Shown here piece by piece: positions 35,159 to 43,578 of a DNA stretch of 64,000 nucleotides. The stretch's first letter is position 1. The number at the start of each line of letters is the position of its first letter. The position numbers and the translations under genes are program-made. Origin of the DNA: an uncultured Lachnospiraceae bacterium (GTDB lineage Bacteria > Bacillota > Clostridia > Lachnospirales > Lachnospiraceae); assembly GCA_944381485.1 (NCBI GenBank), contig CALWLI010000003.1, positions 1-64,000 on the forward strand, written 5' to 3'. A model generated the notes under the pieces. That model made no database searches. It was not told the DNA's origin and saw only the letters and a program-made list of their open reading frames with translations.

Positions 35159-36003
35159 TAGAGCTTAAAAATGTCACATACTCATATCCTCTTACAACTG
35201 TACCTGCAATAAAGGATCTGAGTGTGAAGATAGAAAAGGGAAAGTTTTACGGAGTTATAGGAGAAAACGGTTCAGGAAAAACCACATTCTGTGCTCTTTT
35301 AAGGGGATTTGCACCGAGCTTTTATAAAGGTGATCTGAGCGGCGAGGTCCTGGTTGAAGGTAGATCCACCCTTGAATATGGGCCTGGAGAGCTGGCCTCA
35401 AAAATAGGCTTTGTATTCCAGAATCCCTTCACCCAGATAAGTGGTGTAAAGGACACTGTTTTTGAGGAGGTGGCCTACGGCTTGGAAAACTTCGGCGTGC
35501 CTGTCGATGAGATAGAAAGAAGGGTAGTAGAGGTCATGAAGCTTACGGACATTGAGTCACTGGCTGAAAAGAACCCCTTCGATCTGTCGGGAGGACAGAT
35601 GCAGAGGGTTGCGCTGGCGTCAGTCCTTGTAATTGAGCCTGAAATATTGGTTATAGATGAGCCTACAAGCCAGCTTGACCCTGAAGGCACAGAGAGCGTA
35701 TTTAAGATAATAAGCAAGCTCAAGGAGAAGAAGAAAACTGTCATACTCGTGGAGCACAAAATCGACCTTATTGCGGAGTACGCTGACGAAGTACTGGTAT
35801 TTAAGGACGGAAGCCTTGTGGCCGCAGGAGACAAGCAGGAGATCTTGAGCGATATGTCACTTCTTGAAAAGGGCGTGGCTCTCCCTCAGGTCGCAATACT
35901 TGGAAACACATTAAAGGAAGAAGGTATTCCTCTGAAATACATACCTGTAACTGAAAAACAGGCAGAGGAAGTCTTTTCTGAATTGATAACGGGAAAGGAG
36001 TAA
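35146..36003 (+). CDS. ecfA1: ECF transporter ATPase A1, copy 1
   Basis: 285 aa from the ATG at 35146, eight bases after GGAGG, overlapping ecfT by 13 bases. Walker A is GENGSGKTT, the Q-loop lies in FVFQNPFTQISG, the signature is LSGGQMQR, Walker B is ILVIDEPTSQLD with catalytic Glu, and the switch His is in LVEHKID. It pairs with the next ATPase as an asymmetric heterodimer under EcfT. An extended C-terminal region (AAGDKQEIL...) is typical. Confidence 0.92.
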   Translation: MDCVIELKNVTYSYPLTTVPAIKDLSVKIEKGKFYGVIGENGSGKTTFCALLRGFAPSFYKGDLSGEVLVEGRSTLEYGPGELASKIGFVFQNPFTQISGVKDTVFEEVAYGLENFGVPVDEIERRVVEVMKLTDIESLAEKNPFDLSGGQMQRVALASVLVIEPEILVIDEPTSQLDPEGTESVFKIISKLKEKKKTVILVEHKIDLIAEYADEVLVFKDGSLVAAGDKQEILSDMSLLEKGVALPQVAILGNTLKEEGIPLKYIPVTEKQAEEVFSELITGKE

Positions 36004-36007
36004 AGGA

Positions 36008-36826
36008 ATGAAGGACTTAATACTTAAAGATGTGAGCTTCTCCTATCCCGGAGGATTTTTGGCGGTGGACAATATAAACATGACTATAAAGTCAGGTGAA
36101 AATGTCGCCATAGTCGGACAGAACGGGGCAGGAAAGACGACCACAGTTAAAATGATGAATGGGCTTTTGAGACCTACCTCAGGGGATGTGATAATAGGGG
36201 ATATGAATACAAAGGACTATACTACAGCTCAGGTTTCAAGAGTTGTAGGCTATGTCTTCCAGAACCCTGATGATCAGATATTCCACTCCACTGTTGAGAG
36301 TGAGGTACGTTTCGGACCTGAAATGGCAAAGCTTTCAAATGAGGAGGTAGACAGCAGGGTAGAGTACGCCTTAAAAATAACAGGAATGGACAAGTTTAAG
36401 GAGGAAAACCCCTATAACCTACCTCTATCAATGCGAAAATTTGTAACCATTGCCGCGGTTATAGCGATGGATACAGATGTTTTGATATTTGATGAGCCTA
36501 CAGCGGGCCAGGATCTTGAGGGAAATAAGAGACTTTCCGAGATACTTAAAGAGCTCCATGAAAAGGGAAAAACCGTAATCACTATATCTCATGATATGGA
36601 ATTTGTAGCCTCTAACTTTGAGAGAGTTATAGTAATGGCTAAGAAGAAGGTAGTTACCATGGGTACGCCTGAGGAAGTATTTTGGAATTTTGAGGCTCTG
36701 GAGAAGGCTATGCTTAAGCAGCCCTATGTCAGCAGGGTATGCAGGGCCCTGGGAGCCAAAGGCGAAATCATAAGCATGGATGAAGCGGTAAATTTTTTAA
36801 AAAGCAGGTTAAAGAGGAATGCGTAA
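36008..36826 (+). CDS. ecfA2: ECF transporter ATPase A2 with degenerate signature, copy 1
   Basis: 272 aa. Walker A GQNGAGKTT, Q-loop FQNPDDQIF, Walker B VLIFDEPTAGQD and switch His (ISHDMEF) are normal for EcfA', but the ABC signature LSGGQ is replaced by P-L-S-M-R-K-F. The ATP site made from EcfA1 Walker motifs and this signature is therefore expected to be weak or non-hydrolytic. The same change recurs in copy 2 (43579). It overlaps the MFS gene by eight bases. Confidence 0.9.
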   Translation: MKDLILKDVSFSYPGGFLAVDNINMTIKSGENVAIVGQNGAGKTTTVKMMNGLLRPTSGDVIIGDMNTKDYTTAQVSRVVGYVFQNPDDQIFHSTVESEVRFGPEMAKLSNEEVDSRVEYALKITGMDKFKEENPYNLPLSMRKFVTIAAVIAMDTDVLIFDEPTAGQDLEGNKRLSEILKELHEKGKTVITISHDMEFVASNFERVIVMAKKKVVTMGTPEEVFWNFEALEKAMLKQPYVSRVCRALGAKGEIISMDEAVNFLKSRLKRNA

Positions 36827-38003
36827 TACTAACTACAAATTGATTGCTTTTTTGGCGTTTGCAATGTATTTTCTCACAGGTGCGGCGTGTATGCTTGTAG
36901 GAAGCAGCCTGCCGCAGCTCGTGGAAATGTACGGAAAACCGACAGAGACAGTAGTTCTTTTAGGCTCTGCCTATGCTCTGGGAAGAGTGTCGACAGCCTA
37001 TATCATGGGAAGACTGGTTGAAAAGATAGGTCCTATCAAGGTTTTGCTCTGCGGAATTATTTTTGTATCAGTTTACTTTATAGGAGTACCTTCCATACAT
37101 ATATTCTTTGTAGGCATGATCTCCGCCTTTTTCGGAGGAGCGGGAATGGCCACTCAGGATACAGTTTGCCCTGTGCTTCTCAGCACTGCCTTCAAGAATA
37201 ACTACGCAGGCTCTCTGAGCGCGGGCCAGGCACTTTTCGGCTTGGGAAATTTCGCCACACCCTTTATTATCGGTGTGCTGCTCTCATCAGGCACAGAGTT
37301 TTTCTATGGGTATTATCTTTTGCTTTTAATACCGATAATCATGCTGATCTGCCTTCCCTTTGTTAAGCTTGACATGTCGGATCATGCAGCTGCCAAGGAG
37401 GAGGGGGTAAAGCCTCTGTATGCAAAAAATACTAAAACAGTGATCATCGCAGCCTTTGTTATCTGCGTTGTATACAGCGCTACGGTGAATGCCATCGGCC
37501 TTTATACTTCAAGCTATGCCCTTAGCATAGGAGTCTCTGAAGCCTCATCCGCATTTATGCTTACAGCTTACAATATAGGGTGTACAGTAGGCTCCTTTGC
37601 ATTTGTGATAATTCTTAGGAAAGTAAAGGCAAGGATCGTGCTTATAGCAAACAATGTTATGGCCCTTGTGGCCATTGTTGCGGCTCTTGCCCTCAACAAC
37701 GTAACAATGTATTTTATTCTCCTTTTCTGTGCAGGATTCTTTTTGGGTGTCCTCTTCAGTGTCATTGTCACTATCGGTACCAGGATAGGTTATAAGCGTA
37801 TCAGCGTGGCAAGCTCACTGATCGCAATTGCCAGCGGCTTTTCAGATATTCTGACACCCATAGTTACAGGAAGGGCAATAGCGGTATTCGGGATAGGTTT
37901 TTCCTATCTGTATGTCATTATTATGATAGTACTTTGCATAGTTGCCGGAGTAATTTTGAAGATGAATACCACTGAGGTAAGGCCGGCAGGACCGGAGGAT
38001 TAA
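36819..38003 (+). CDS. Major facilitator superfamily transporter
   Basis: 394 aa, about 12 membrane helices in two halves; the cytosolic loop after helix 2 carries GRLVEKIG, a variant of the MFS G-R-x-x-D-[RK] motif. The substrate is unknown. It is translationally coupled to the ECF ATPase gene and lies just before a nucleoside phosphorylase, so it may carry a nucleoside, base or end-product in or out. Having both a primary (ECF) and secondary (MFS) carrier in one operon is notable. Confidence 0.85.
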   Translation: MRNTNYKLIAFLAFAMYFLTGAACMLVGSSLPQLVEMYGKPTETVVLLGSAYALGRVSTAYIMGRLVEKIGPIKVLLCGIIFVSVYFIGVPSIHIFFVGMISAFFGGAGMATQDTVCPVLLSTAFKNNYAGSLSAGQALFGLGNFATPFIIGVLLSSGTEFFYGYYLLLLIPIIMLICLPFVKLDMSDHAAAKEEGVKPLYAKNTKTVIIAAFVICVVYSATVNAIGLYTSSYALSIGVSEASSAFMLTAYNIGCTVGSFAFVIILRKVKARIVLIANNVMALVAIVAALALNNVTMYFILLFCAGFFLGVLFSVIVTIGTRIGYKRISVASSLIAIASGFSDILTPIVTGRAIAVFGIGFSYLYVIIMIVLCIVAGVILKMNTTEVRPAGPED

Positions 38004-38019
38004 ACAAGGAGGAAACACT

Positions 38020-38778
38020 ATGGCGATTCAGAGCAAGGAAGTAACTAACAGCGAAGGAAAGCAATATCATATTTGCTGTGGAAAGGGTGATGTGGGAAGA
38101 TACGTACTGCTTCCCGGAGATCCCTTCAGAACTGATATAATAGCAAAGCATTTAGATAACCCTGTACTTGTTGCCCACAACAGGGAGCACAAGACCTGGA
38201 CAGGAAGCTTAAACGGAGTGAAGGTTTCCGTGACAAGTACGGGAATGGGCTGCCCTTCAACAGCTATAGCTTTGGAGGAGCTGATACACTGCGGAGCCGA
38301 TACATTTATCAGAGTAGGCACCTGCGGACGTGTATGCCCCGAGAGCTATAACGAGGATCTGGAGGGCTGTATTATCACAGGAGCTGTAAGGGATGAGGGA
38401 ACAACAGTGCATTATGTTCCCATAGAGTATCCTGCCATGGCGGACAGACATGTGACAGACGCTCTGGCTAAGGCCTGCGAGGCAAAGGGTTACAATTTTG
38501 CGGAGGGTATAGCCCAGTCAAAGGATTCCTTCTATGGACAGCACGATCCTGACAGCATGCCTGCAAGTGACAGGCTTCATGAGAGATGGAAGGCTTGGGA
38601 GAAGAGCGGTGTCATGGCCTCGGAGATGGAGACCGCAGCTCTTTTCATAATATCCTCCATAAGGGGAGCAAGAGCAGGCGCCATCATGGCATATGGAAGC
38701 ATGAACGACCATACTATAGATCTGGCTTGCGATGCCATAAAAATATTGATTGAAAACGATAAGAAATCCGGCAAATAA
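38020..38778 (+). CDS. Nucleoside phosphorylase (uridine phosphorylase-like)
   Basis: 252 aa, NP-I family, which splits nucleosides with phosphate to base and ribose-1-phosphate. The phosphate-binding LLPGDPFR, the ATP/phosphate-site GTCGRV and the ribose-binding SEMETAALF motifs are intact; the GAVRDEGT segment resembles uridine phosphorylase. Specificity for uridine versus a purine or modified nucleoside cannot be fixed. It sits between the MFS carrier and the nucleoside hydrolase in the GntR/ECF operon, with AAGGAGG upstream. Confidence 0.88.
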   Translation: MAIQSKEVTNSEGKQYHICCGKGDVGRYVLLPGDPFRTDIIAKHLDNPVLVAHNREHKTWTGSLNGVKVSVTSTGMGCPSTAIALEELIHCGADTFIRVGTCGRVCPESYNEDLEGCIITGAVRDEGTTVHYVPIEYPAMADRHVTDALAKACEAKGYNFAEGIAQSKDSFYGQHDPDSMPASDRLHERWKAWEKSGVMASEMETAALFIISSIRGARAGAIMAYGSMNDHTIDLACDAIKILIENDKKSGK

Positions 38779-38820
38779 AGTAAGTTTAAATATAGTGAGC
38801 CTGATTTTAGGGAGAACAAA

Positions 38821-39771
38821 ATGGAAGCGAGAAAAAAGATTATAATCGATACTGACTGTGGCTCGGATGATGCGATGGCCATTGCAATGGCCCTCAATGA
38901 TCCCCATTATGAAATCCTTTTTTTTACAACGGTTTCAGGAAATGTTGAAGCTGCACAGGCGACAATAAATACACTTACAACCATAGAATATGCACAGAGC
39001 TATGAGCCCCCTGTATATATGGGTGCGAGAAAGCCCCTTCTTAAAAAACTTGAGTGCGCTCATGAGACTCACGGAGAGGACGGAATGGGCGACATAGGCT
39101 TGGTTCCGAAGAGACTTAAAGCGAGACCTGAAAACGGCATACTGAAGCTTCTGGAGGCCCTCAGAGAGAGCAAACCGGGGGAGATAGACATCATTGCCCT
39201 GGGACCTCTCACAAATATTGCCATAGCTTTAAGGCTTGACGAAGAAGCTGTAAAAAAGGCCGGAAGGATAGTTGTCATGGGGACCGCAGGACTGGGAACA
39301 GGAAATGTCAGTCCGGTAGCCGAATTCAATATATGGCAGGATGCGGAGGCGGCAAAGCTTGTGACAGAGTCAGGCCTTGAGAACCTTATATATGTGGGCT
39401 GGGACGCTTGCCTTGAGGAGAGCATGCTTTCTCCTGATGAGATAAAAAAGATAAGAGAGAGCGGAAGTATAGGAAAATTTGCAATAGACTGCAACAGAGT
39501 GCTTATGGAGATGAATAAGGACAGGTTCGGAGATTATTATCTGGACATGGCTGACCCTGCGGCTATGGCTGCCGCTCTGTATCCGGATTGCATTGAAGCC
39601 TGCGACAAGTATTACTGTGAGGTGGATGTGTCTGCGGGGCCTTCCTACGGAGGCGTCTTGGTTGACAAATACTATTTTTCAGGCAAGGAGCCCAATGCCT
39701 ATATATGCAGCAAGCTCAAGGCAGACAAGTACAAGGAGTATATTTATAAAACTCTTAAGGTGGAGGATTAA
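38821..39771 (+). CDS. Inosine-uridine-type nucleoside hydrolase
   Basis: 316 aa. The N-terminal IIIDTDCGSDDAMAIAMAL is the calcium-binding DxDxxxDD motif of the IunH/CU-NH family, which hydrolyses nucleosides to base plus ribose. The later AEFNIWQDAEAAKLV segment carries the conserved Asn for ribose binding. It probably acts on the compound imported by the ECF system or one related to it, beside the phosphorylase. Base specificity is open. Confidence 0.92.
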   Translation: MEARKKIIIDTDCGSDDAMAIAMALNDPHYEILFFTTVSGNVEAAQATINTLTTIEYAQSYEPPVYMGARKPLLKKLECAHETHGEDGMGDIGLVPKRLKARPENGILKLLEALRESKPGEIDIIALGPLTNIAIALRLDEEAVKKAGRIVVMGTAGLGTGNVSPVAEFNIWQDAEAAKLVTESGLENLIYVGWDACLEESMLSPDEIKKIRESGSIGKFAIDCNRVLMEMNKDRFGDYYLDMADPAAMAAALYPDCIEACDKYYCEVDVSAGPSYGGVLVDKYYFSGKEPNAYICSKLKADKYKEYIYKTLKVED

Positions 39772-39794
39772 CAGCATACAGGAGGTGTTTTCAT

Positions 39795-40994
39795 ATGGGA
39801 ACAGTTAAAGCTAAGTATTTGGTGGGACCTGCAGAGTGCAATGATTGCCATTCCGCACACATTTACAGCACGGATTTTATCAATGCGGTAAGCAATGTTT
39901 TGGGTGAAACCATAGAGTGGGGAGAGATAGAGGATGTACAGAAACAGTCGCTTTCACTGTTTTTCATCGCCTCGGGAGGATCAGAGCAGTCATTCCTTAA
40001 GATATTCAGAGATTTTAAGGAGCCCTATATACTCATGACAACACCCGGCTACAACTCTCTGGCCGCATCAATGGAGATAATGGGGTATCTGGAAGAAAAC
40101 GGATATAAGGGTGAGATCCTGCATGGCACCCCTGAGGCCGTTGCAAAAAGGCTGGCTGAGCTTAAGAGGATAGCTGACGCCAAGGTAAAGCTCTCCAAAA
40201 TGAGGCTCGGATGCATAGGAGAGCCCGGAGGACTTATAGCCAGCGATGCAGACGGGGATAAATTGCGGGAAAAAACCGGAATGAGTCTTGTTCCTGTTGA
40301 CATCAATGAGCTCATAAGTGAGTACGGAAAGGGAGGATATCCCGAGAATAAATATACCGAGGAACTGAAGAAAAAGGGATATAAGCCTGAGGAGACGGAG
40401 AAGGCTTTGGCGGTATATGGCGCTCTCAAGCGTCTGATAGAGAAGTACAGCCTGGATGCGGTGACTGTCAGATGCTTTGATCTTCTTGATGCTATCCATA
40501 CGACAGGATGTCTTGGTCTTGCTATCTTAAATGCTGAAGGTATCCCTGCAGCCTGTGAGGGAGATAAGAAGAGCATGATAAGCATGTGTGTGCTGAATGC
40601 GCTCACAGGGGGATCTTCATTTATGGCAAATCCCAGCTGTATGGACCCGGAGAAGAATGAGATAATATTCGCCCACTGCACTTTGCCCATAGACATGCCC
40701 GACAGCTACAGTCTCACCACTCATTTTGAGTCAGGAATAGGTGTGGCTGTCACCTGCGACATAGCGCCTCAACCCATGACTGTGTTTAAGTGTGACGACA
40801 AGCTTGAAAGGCATTATGCGGGAAGGGCACAGCTTATAGAGACCATGCACAGGGATAATCTCTGCCGCACCCAGATGAAGCTTAAGCTTGAAGAGGGCAC
40901 AAAATACTTTGCTTCGGCCCCTATAAGCAACCACCATATGATCTGTAAGGGTGATTATAAGGAACTTATAGACGAGTTTTTCAACAGTTTATAA
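39795..40994 (+). CDS. L-fucose/L-arabinose isomerase-like protein
   Basis: 399 aa. The first half has Rossmann-like strands (FFIASGGSEQSFLKIF, PYILMTTPGYNSLAASMEI), then KLGCIGEPGGL-like and VTVRCFDLLD. The second half has GIPAACEGDKKSMISMCVLNALTG with metal-ligand-like Glu and Asp, as in the fucose-isomerase-like C-terminal fold. These proteins interconvert aldoses and ketoses, although many distant members are uncharacterised. As last gene of the GntR/ECF operon it may isomerise the sugar set free by the nucleoside hydrolase. I am fairly sure of the fold, not of the substrate. Confidence 0.72.
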   Translation: MGTVKAKYLVGPAECNDCHSAHIYSTDFINAVSNVLGETIEWGEIEDVQKQSLSLFFIASGGSEQSFLKIFRDFKEPYILMTTPGYNSLAASMEIMGYLEENGYKGEILHGTPEAVAKRLAELKRIADAKVKLSKMRLGCIGEPGGLIASDADGDKLREKTGMSLVPVDINELISEYGKGGYPENKYTEELKKKGYKPEETEKALAVYGALKRLIEKYSLDAVTVRCFDLLDAIHTTGCLGLAILNAEGIPAACEGDKKSMISMCVLNALTGGSSFMANPSCMDPEKNEIIFAHCTLPIDMPDSYSLTTHFESGIGVAVTCDIAPQPMTVFKCDDKLERHYAGRAQLIETMHRDNLCRTQMKLKLEEGTKYFASAPISNHHMICKGDYKELIDEFFNSL

Positions 40995-41016
40995 ATAGGA
41001 TAGTAAAAAAAAGAAT

Positions 41017-41045
41017 GCTTCCCGGCTAAGGCCGGGAAGCTTTTT
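41017..41045 (+). terminator. Terminator of the first ECF operon
   Basis: GCTTCCCGGC (41017-41026), loop TAAG, GCCGGGAAGC (41031-41040), then five T residues. Confidence 0.95.
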
Positions 41046-41163
41046 ATGTGATAAATAAAACGATTAACTATAATTGAAGACAAAGCTGATATTTGTCTTA
41101 AAAACGCTTAAATCAGGTAAATATATACAAAATTATCGAATTATTATTAGCAATATAAGCTAA

Positions 41164-41192
41164 TTGTCTAAATATATATATGGTTGTATAAT
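41164..41192 (+). promoter_or_regulatory. Promoter of the second ECF operon
   Basis: TTGTCT (41164-41169), 17-base spacer, TATAAT (41187-41192). Confidence 0.65.
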
Positions 41193-41204
41193 AAAAACAT
41201 CAGA

Positions 41205-41224
41205 TTGGTAAAACGTTTATCCAA
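41205..41224. promoter_or_regulatory. LacI-type operator downstream of the promoter
   Basis: A 20-base near-palindrome of the form TTGG-NN-AAACGTTT-NN-CCAA with the central CG typical of LacI-family operators. It begins 12 bases after the -10 box, where a bound repressor would block initiation. The LacI gene at 47926, at the end of the same cluster, is the natural candidate regulator. Confidence 0.65.
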
Positions 41225-41246
41225 TAGAAAAGAGGAGGGTTTTAGT

Positions 41247-41834
41247 ATGAAACAATGGAATAAGCTTACAATTTTCTTGCTTCCCATCGGTATTGCTGTC
41301 AATGTGGTGGGCGGCCAGCTGGCAATTATGCTGAAGCTGCCTGTTTATCTGGATTGTATAGGTACATTCATAGTGGGTTCGCTGTGCGGAATCGTTCCCG
41401 GACTTATAGTGGCTGTCCTTACTCAGATACTTAATTCCATCACTTTGCCTACAAATCTTTTGTATATCGAGATAGGTATGCTTTTTGCGGTACTTGCACA
41501 TTTCTTTGCAAAGTACGAACGTTTCAAGACGATCCCGAGAACTATATTGAACGGAATCCTTGTGGCCTGTGTCAGCTGCTGTCTTGCGGTACCCACTACA
41601 GCATTTTTGCTTGGCGGTTTCGTAGGTACAGGCGCATCAGCTATAGTTACTGCCCTTATGGCGGCAGGATGGTCGGTTTTACCTGCAACCTTTGTCAGTG
41701 AGTTGGTTACCGAGATGATGGATAAGGTCATCTGCATGATCATTATATTCTTCATTTTGAAATCAATACCTGAGAGATTAATAGTAAAGCTTCCGAATGC
41801 AAAATTCTTTGTTAAGGATCTTGAAGAAGAATAA
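41247..41834 (+). CDS. ECF transporter substrate-binding (S) component, copy 2
   Basis: 195 aa from the ATG at 41247 after GAGGAGGG; the longer frame from 41184 starts inside the promoter/operator region and is rejected. About six membrane helices; N-terminal motif N-V-V-G-G-Q-L-A-I-M-L-K-L-P-V-Y-L-D matches copy 1, so the two S components are paralogues that may bind related ligands. A terminator directly follows, which should make the S component more abundant than its energising module. Confidence 0.82.
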   Translation: MKQWNKLTIFLLPIGIAVNVVGGQLAIMLKLPVYLDCIGTFIVGSLCGIVPGLIVAVLTQILNSITLPTNLLYIEIGMLFAVLAHFFAKYERFKTIPRTILNGILVACVSCCLAVPTTAFLLGGFVGTGASAIVTALMAAGWSVLPATFVSELVTEMMDKVICMIIIFFILKSIPERLIVKLPNAKFFVKDLEEE

Positions 41835-41838
41835 TATG

Positions 41839-41871
41839 AAGGCAAGGGGGCAGATGCTTCCTTGCCTTTTT
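41839..41871 (+). terminator. Intra-operon terminator between S and T genes
   Basis: AAGGCAAGG (41839-41847) pairs with CCTTGCCTT (41860-41868), followed by T residues. Confidence 0.8.
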
Positions 41872-41931
41872 AAGTCTTATACTGCATAAGGAGGAAAAGG
41901 GATTTCCCGAAGGGAGATACCGAGGATAATA

Positions 41932-42729
41932 ATGGATAATATTACATTTGCTAATCAGTTTTTAAATCCGAGAAAATACGGCAATATTATTTTGGACCTT
42001 AATCCTATCAACAGGCTGAATATTTTTGTGGCTCTCGGCATCAGTACCTTTTTTGTGAACAACTATTGGTATGGCTTTGCCCTTGTGCTTTTGTTTTTTG
42101 TTATAGCTGCGGTTGCGGGAAGACTTAAGAGATATTTCTCAGTATATTGGAAGGTCCTCTTGCTTTTCGGATTGTTTTTGTTTGTCATAAAGGCGGCGTT
42201 CTCGCCGGGAGAGCATATGATATTTCAGCTTGCGGGAATACATATCTCTACTGAGAGCATAAACTCAGCCTTAAGCCTTATCTCAAAGGTGCTTTCTTTT
42301 TCGGGAGCCATAGTTTTGTTTGTCCAGACGACCGAGTGGGAGGATTTCACCTATGCTTTGGAACACGCGGGAGTCCCACATGTGGTTTCCTTTGTGGTAC
42401 TCTCCTCATTTCAGACTATCTCTGATCTGGGAAAGAGCGCTCAGGTCATTATGGAGTCTCAGAAAGCCAGAGGAATAGAGACCGACGGCAATCTCGTAAA
42501 GCGCGCAAAGGCATATATACCTGTAATGGGTCCCCTGGTATTGAACGCTATATCAAGCGTGGAGGAAAAATCCATAGCCATGGATGCCAGAGCTTTCTCC
42601 GCGCCGGTGGCCCATACACATTTGATGGAGCTTCCGGAAGTTACGAAGTCAGAGAAGGCCTTTGTTGTCTTTATTGATCTGCTGCTTCTTGCAACAATTA
42701 TCGGGAGGATCGTTATATGGCTTTTATAG
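41932..42729 (+). CDS. ecfT: ECF transporter transmembrane component EcfT, copy 2
   Basis: 265 aa with membrane helices and the EcfT signatures ESQKARGIETDG and MDARAFSAP (copy 1 has EARGFD; here the second reads D-A-R-A-F). It resembles copy 1 in length and in the pattern ...FVQTTEWEDFTYALEHAGVPH. It should couple S copy 2 to the next two ATPases. The end overlaps the next gene by 13 bases, the same overlap as in copy 1, which supports a module duplication. Confidence 0.88.
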   Translation: MDNITFANQFLNPRKYGNIILDLNPINRLNIFVALGISTFFVNNYWYGFALVLLFFVIAAVAGRLKRYFSVYWKVLLLFGLFLFVIKAAFSPGEHMIFQLAGIHISTESINSALSLISKVLSFSGAIVLFVQTTEWEDFTYALEHAGVPHVVSFVVLSSFQTISDLGKSAQVIMESQKARGIETDGNLVKRAKAYIPVMGPLVLNAISSVEEKSIAMDARAFSAPVAHTHLMELPEVTKSEKAFVVFIDLLLLATIIGRIVIWLL

Positions 42730-43562
42730 AATTGAATGATGTTACTTACACGTATCCGCTGATGAAGGAAGCGGCTCTTAAAAATATAAGTTACAAATTT
42801 GAAAAGGGAAAGTTTTACGGTGTAATAGGAGAGAATGCGGGAGGAAAGACGACTCTCTGCAACCTGCTCAGGGGTTTGGTTCCCCATTTCTATAAGGGGA
42901 AGCTTAAAGGCAGTGCAACTATCAACGGAGAAGATATAAAAACAATAGATGTGGACAAACTGTCCACTCAGATCGGATACATTTTTCAGAATCCCTTTAC
43001 CCAGATAAGCGGAGTAAAAAAATCCGTGTTTGAGGAGATAGCCATTGGACTTGAAAATCTGGGAGTTGAAAAGGGAGAGATAATTGAGAGGGTTTTAAAA
43101 ATAGCAAAGCTTGTAAATATAGAGAGTCTGCTACAGAAGAATCCCAACGAGCTTTCGGGAGGTCAGAGACAGAGGGTGGCCTTTGCCTCGGTAATCGCCA
43201 TGGACACAGATACCTTCGTCATAGATGAGCCCACGTCACAGCTTGACCCTGACGGTACGGAAGCGATCTTTGAGATAATACACACCCTGAAGGAACAGGG
43301 AAAGACCATAGTCTTGGTAGAACACAAAGTGGATCTTTTGGCCGAGTATGCGGATGAAATGCTGGTCATGAACAAGGGGAATTTGATAGCAGGAGGCCCT
43401 ACCAAGGAAGTTCTAAGCGATCTTTCTCTTCTTGAAAAGGGTGCAATGCTTCCTCACACAGTGCTTTTCAACCACGAGCTGAAGCTTAAGGGCGTGGAAT
43501 TGGAACATGTTCCTGTGACAAAAGAGGACTGTATTTCACAGCTTAAGCTGAGGATGAAGTAA
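42717..43562 (+). CDS. ecfA1: ECF transporter ATPase A1, copy 2
   Basis: 281 aa. Walker A is GENAGGKTT (an Ala and an extra Gly compared with copy 1), Q-loop IFQNPFTQISG, signature LSGGQRQR, Walker B FVIDEPTSQLD and switch His in LVEHKVD. It is closely similar to copy 1 across its length, including the N-terminal V-T-Y-[ST]-Y-P-L and the C-terminal L-L-E-K-G-[AV]-x-L-P. Confidence 0.92.
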   Translation: MAFIELNDVTYTYPLMKEAALKNISYKFEKGKFYGVIGENAGGKTTLCNLLRGLVPHFYKGKLKGSATINGEDIKTIDVDKLSTQIGYIFQNPFTQISGVKKSVFEEIAIGLENLGVEKGEIIERVLKIAKLVNIESLLQKNPNELSGGQRQRVAFASVIAMDTDTFVIDEPTSQLDPDGTEAIFEIIHTLKEQGKTIVLVEHKVDLLAEYADEMLVMNKGNLIAGGPTKEVLSDLSLLEKGAMLPHTVLFNHELKLKGVELEHVPVTKEDCISQLKLRMK

Positions 43563-43578
43563 TTAAGGGAGGAAGACT

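Noticed and set aside
40049..40696. 215-aa minus-strand open frame
   Set aside because: It is the antisense shadow of the fucose-isomerase-like gene and has no ribosome-binding site.
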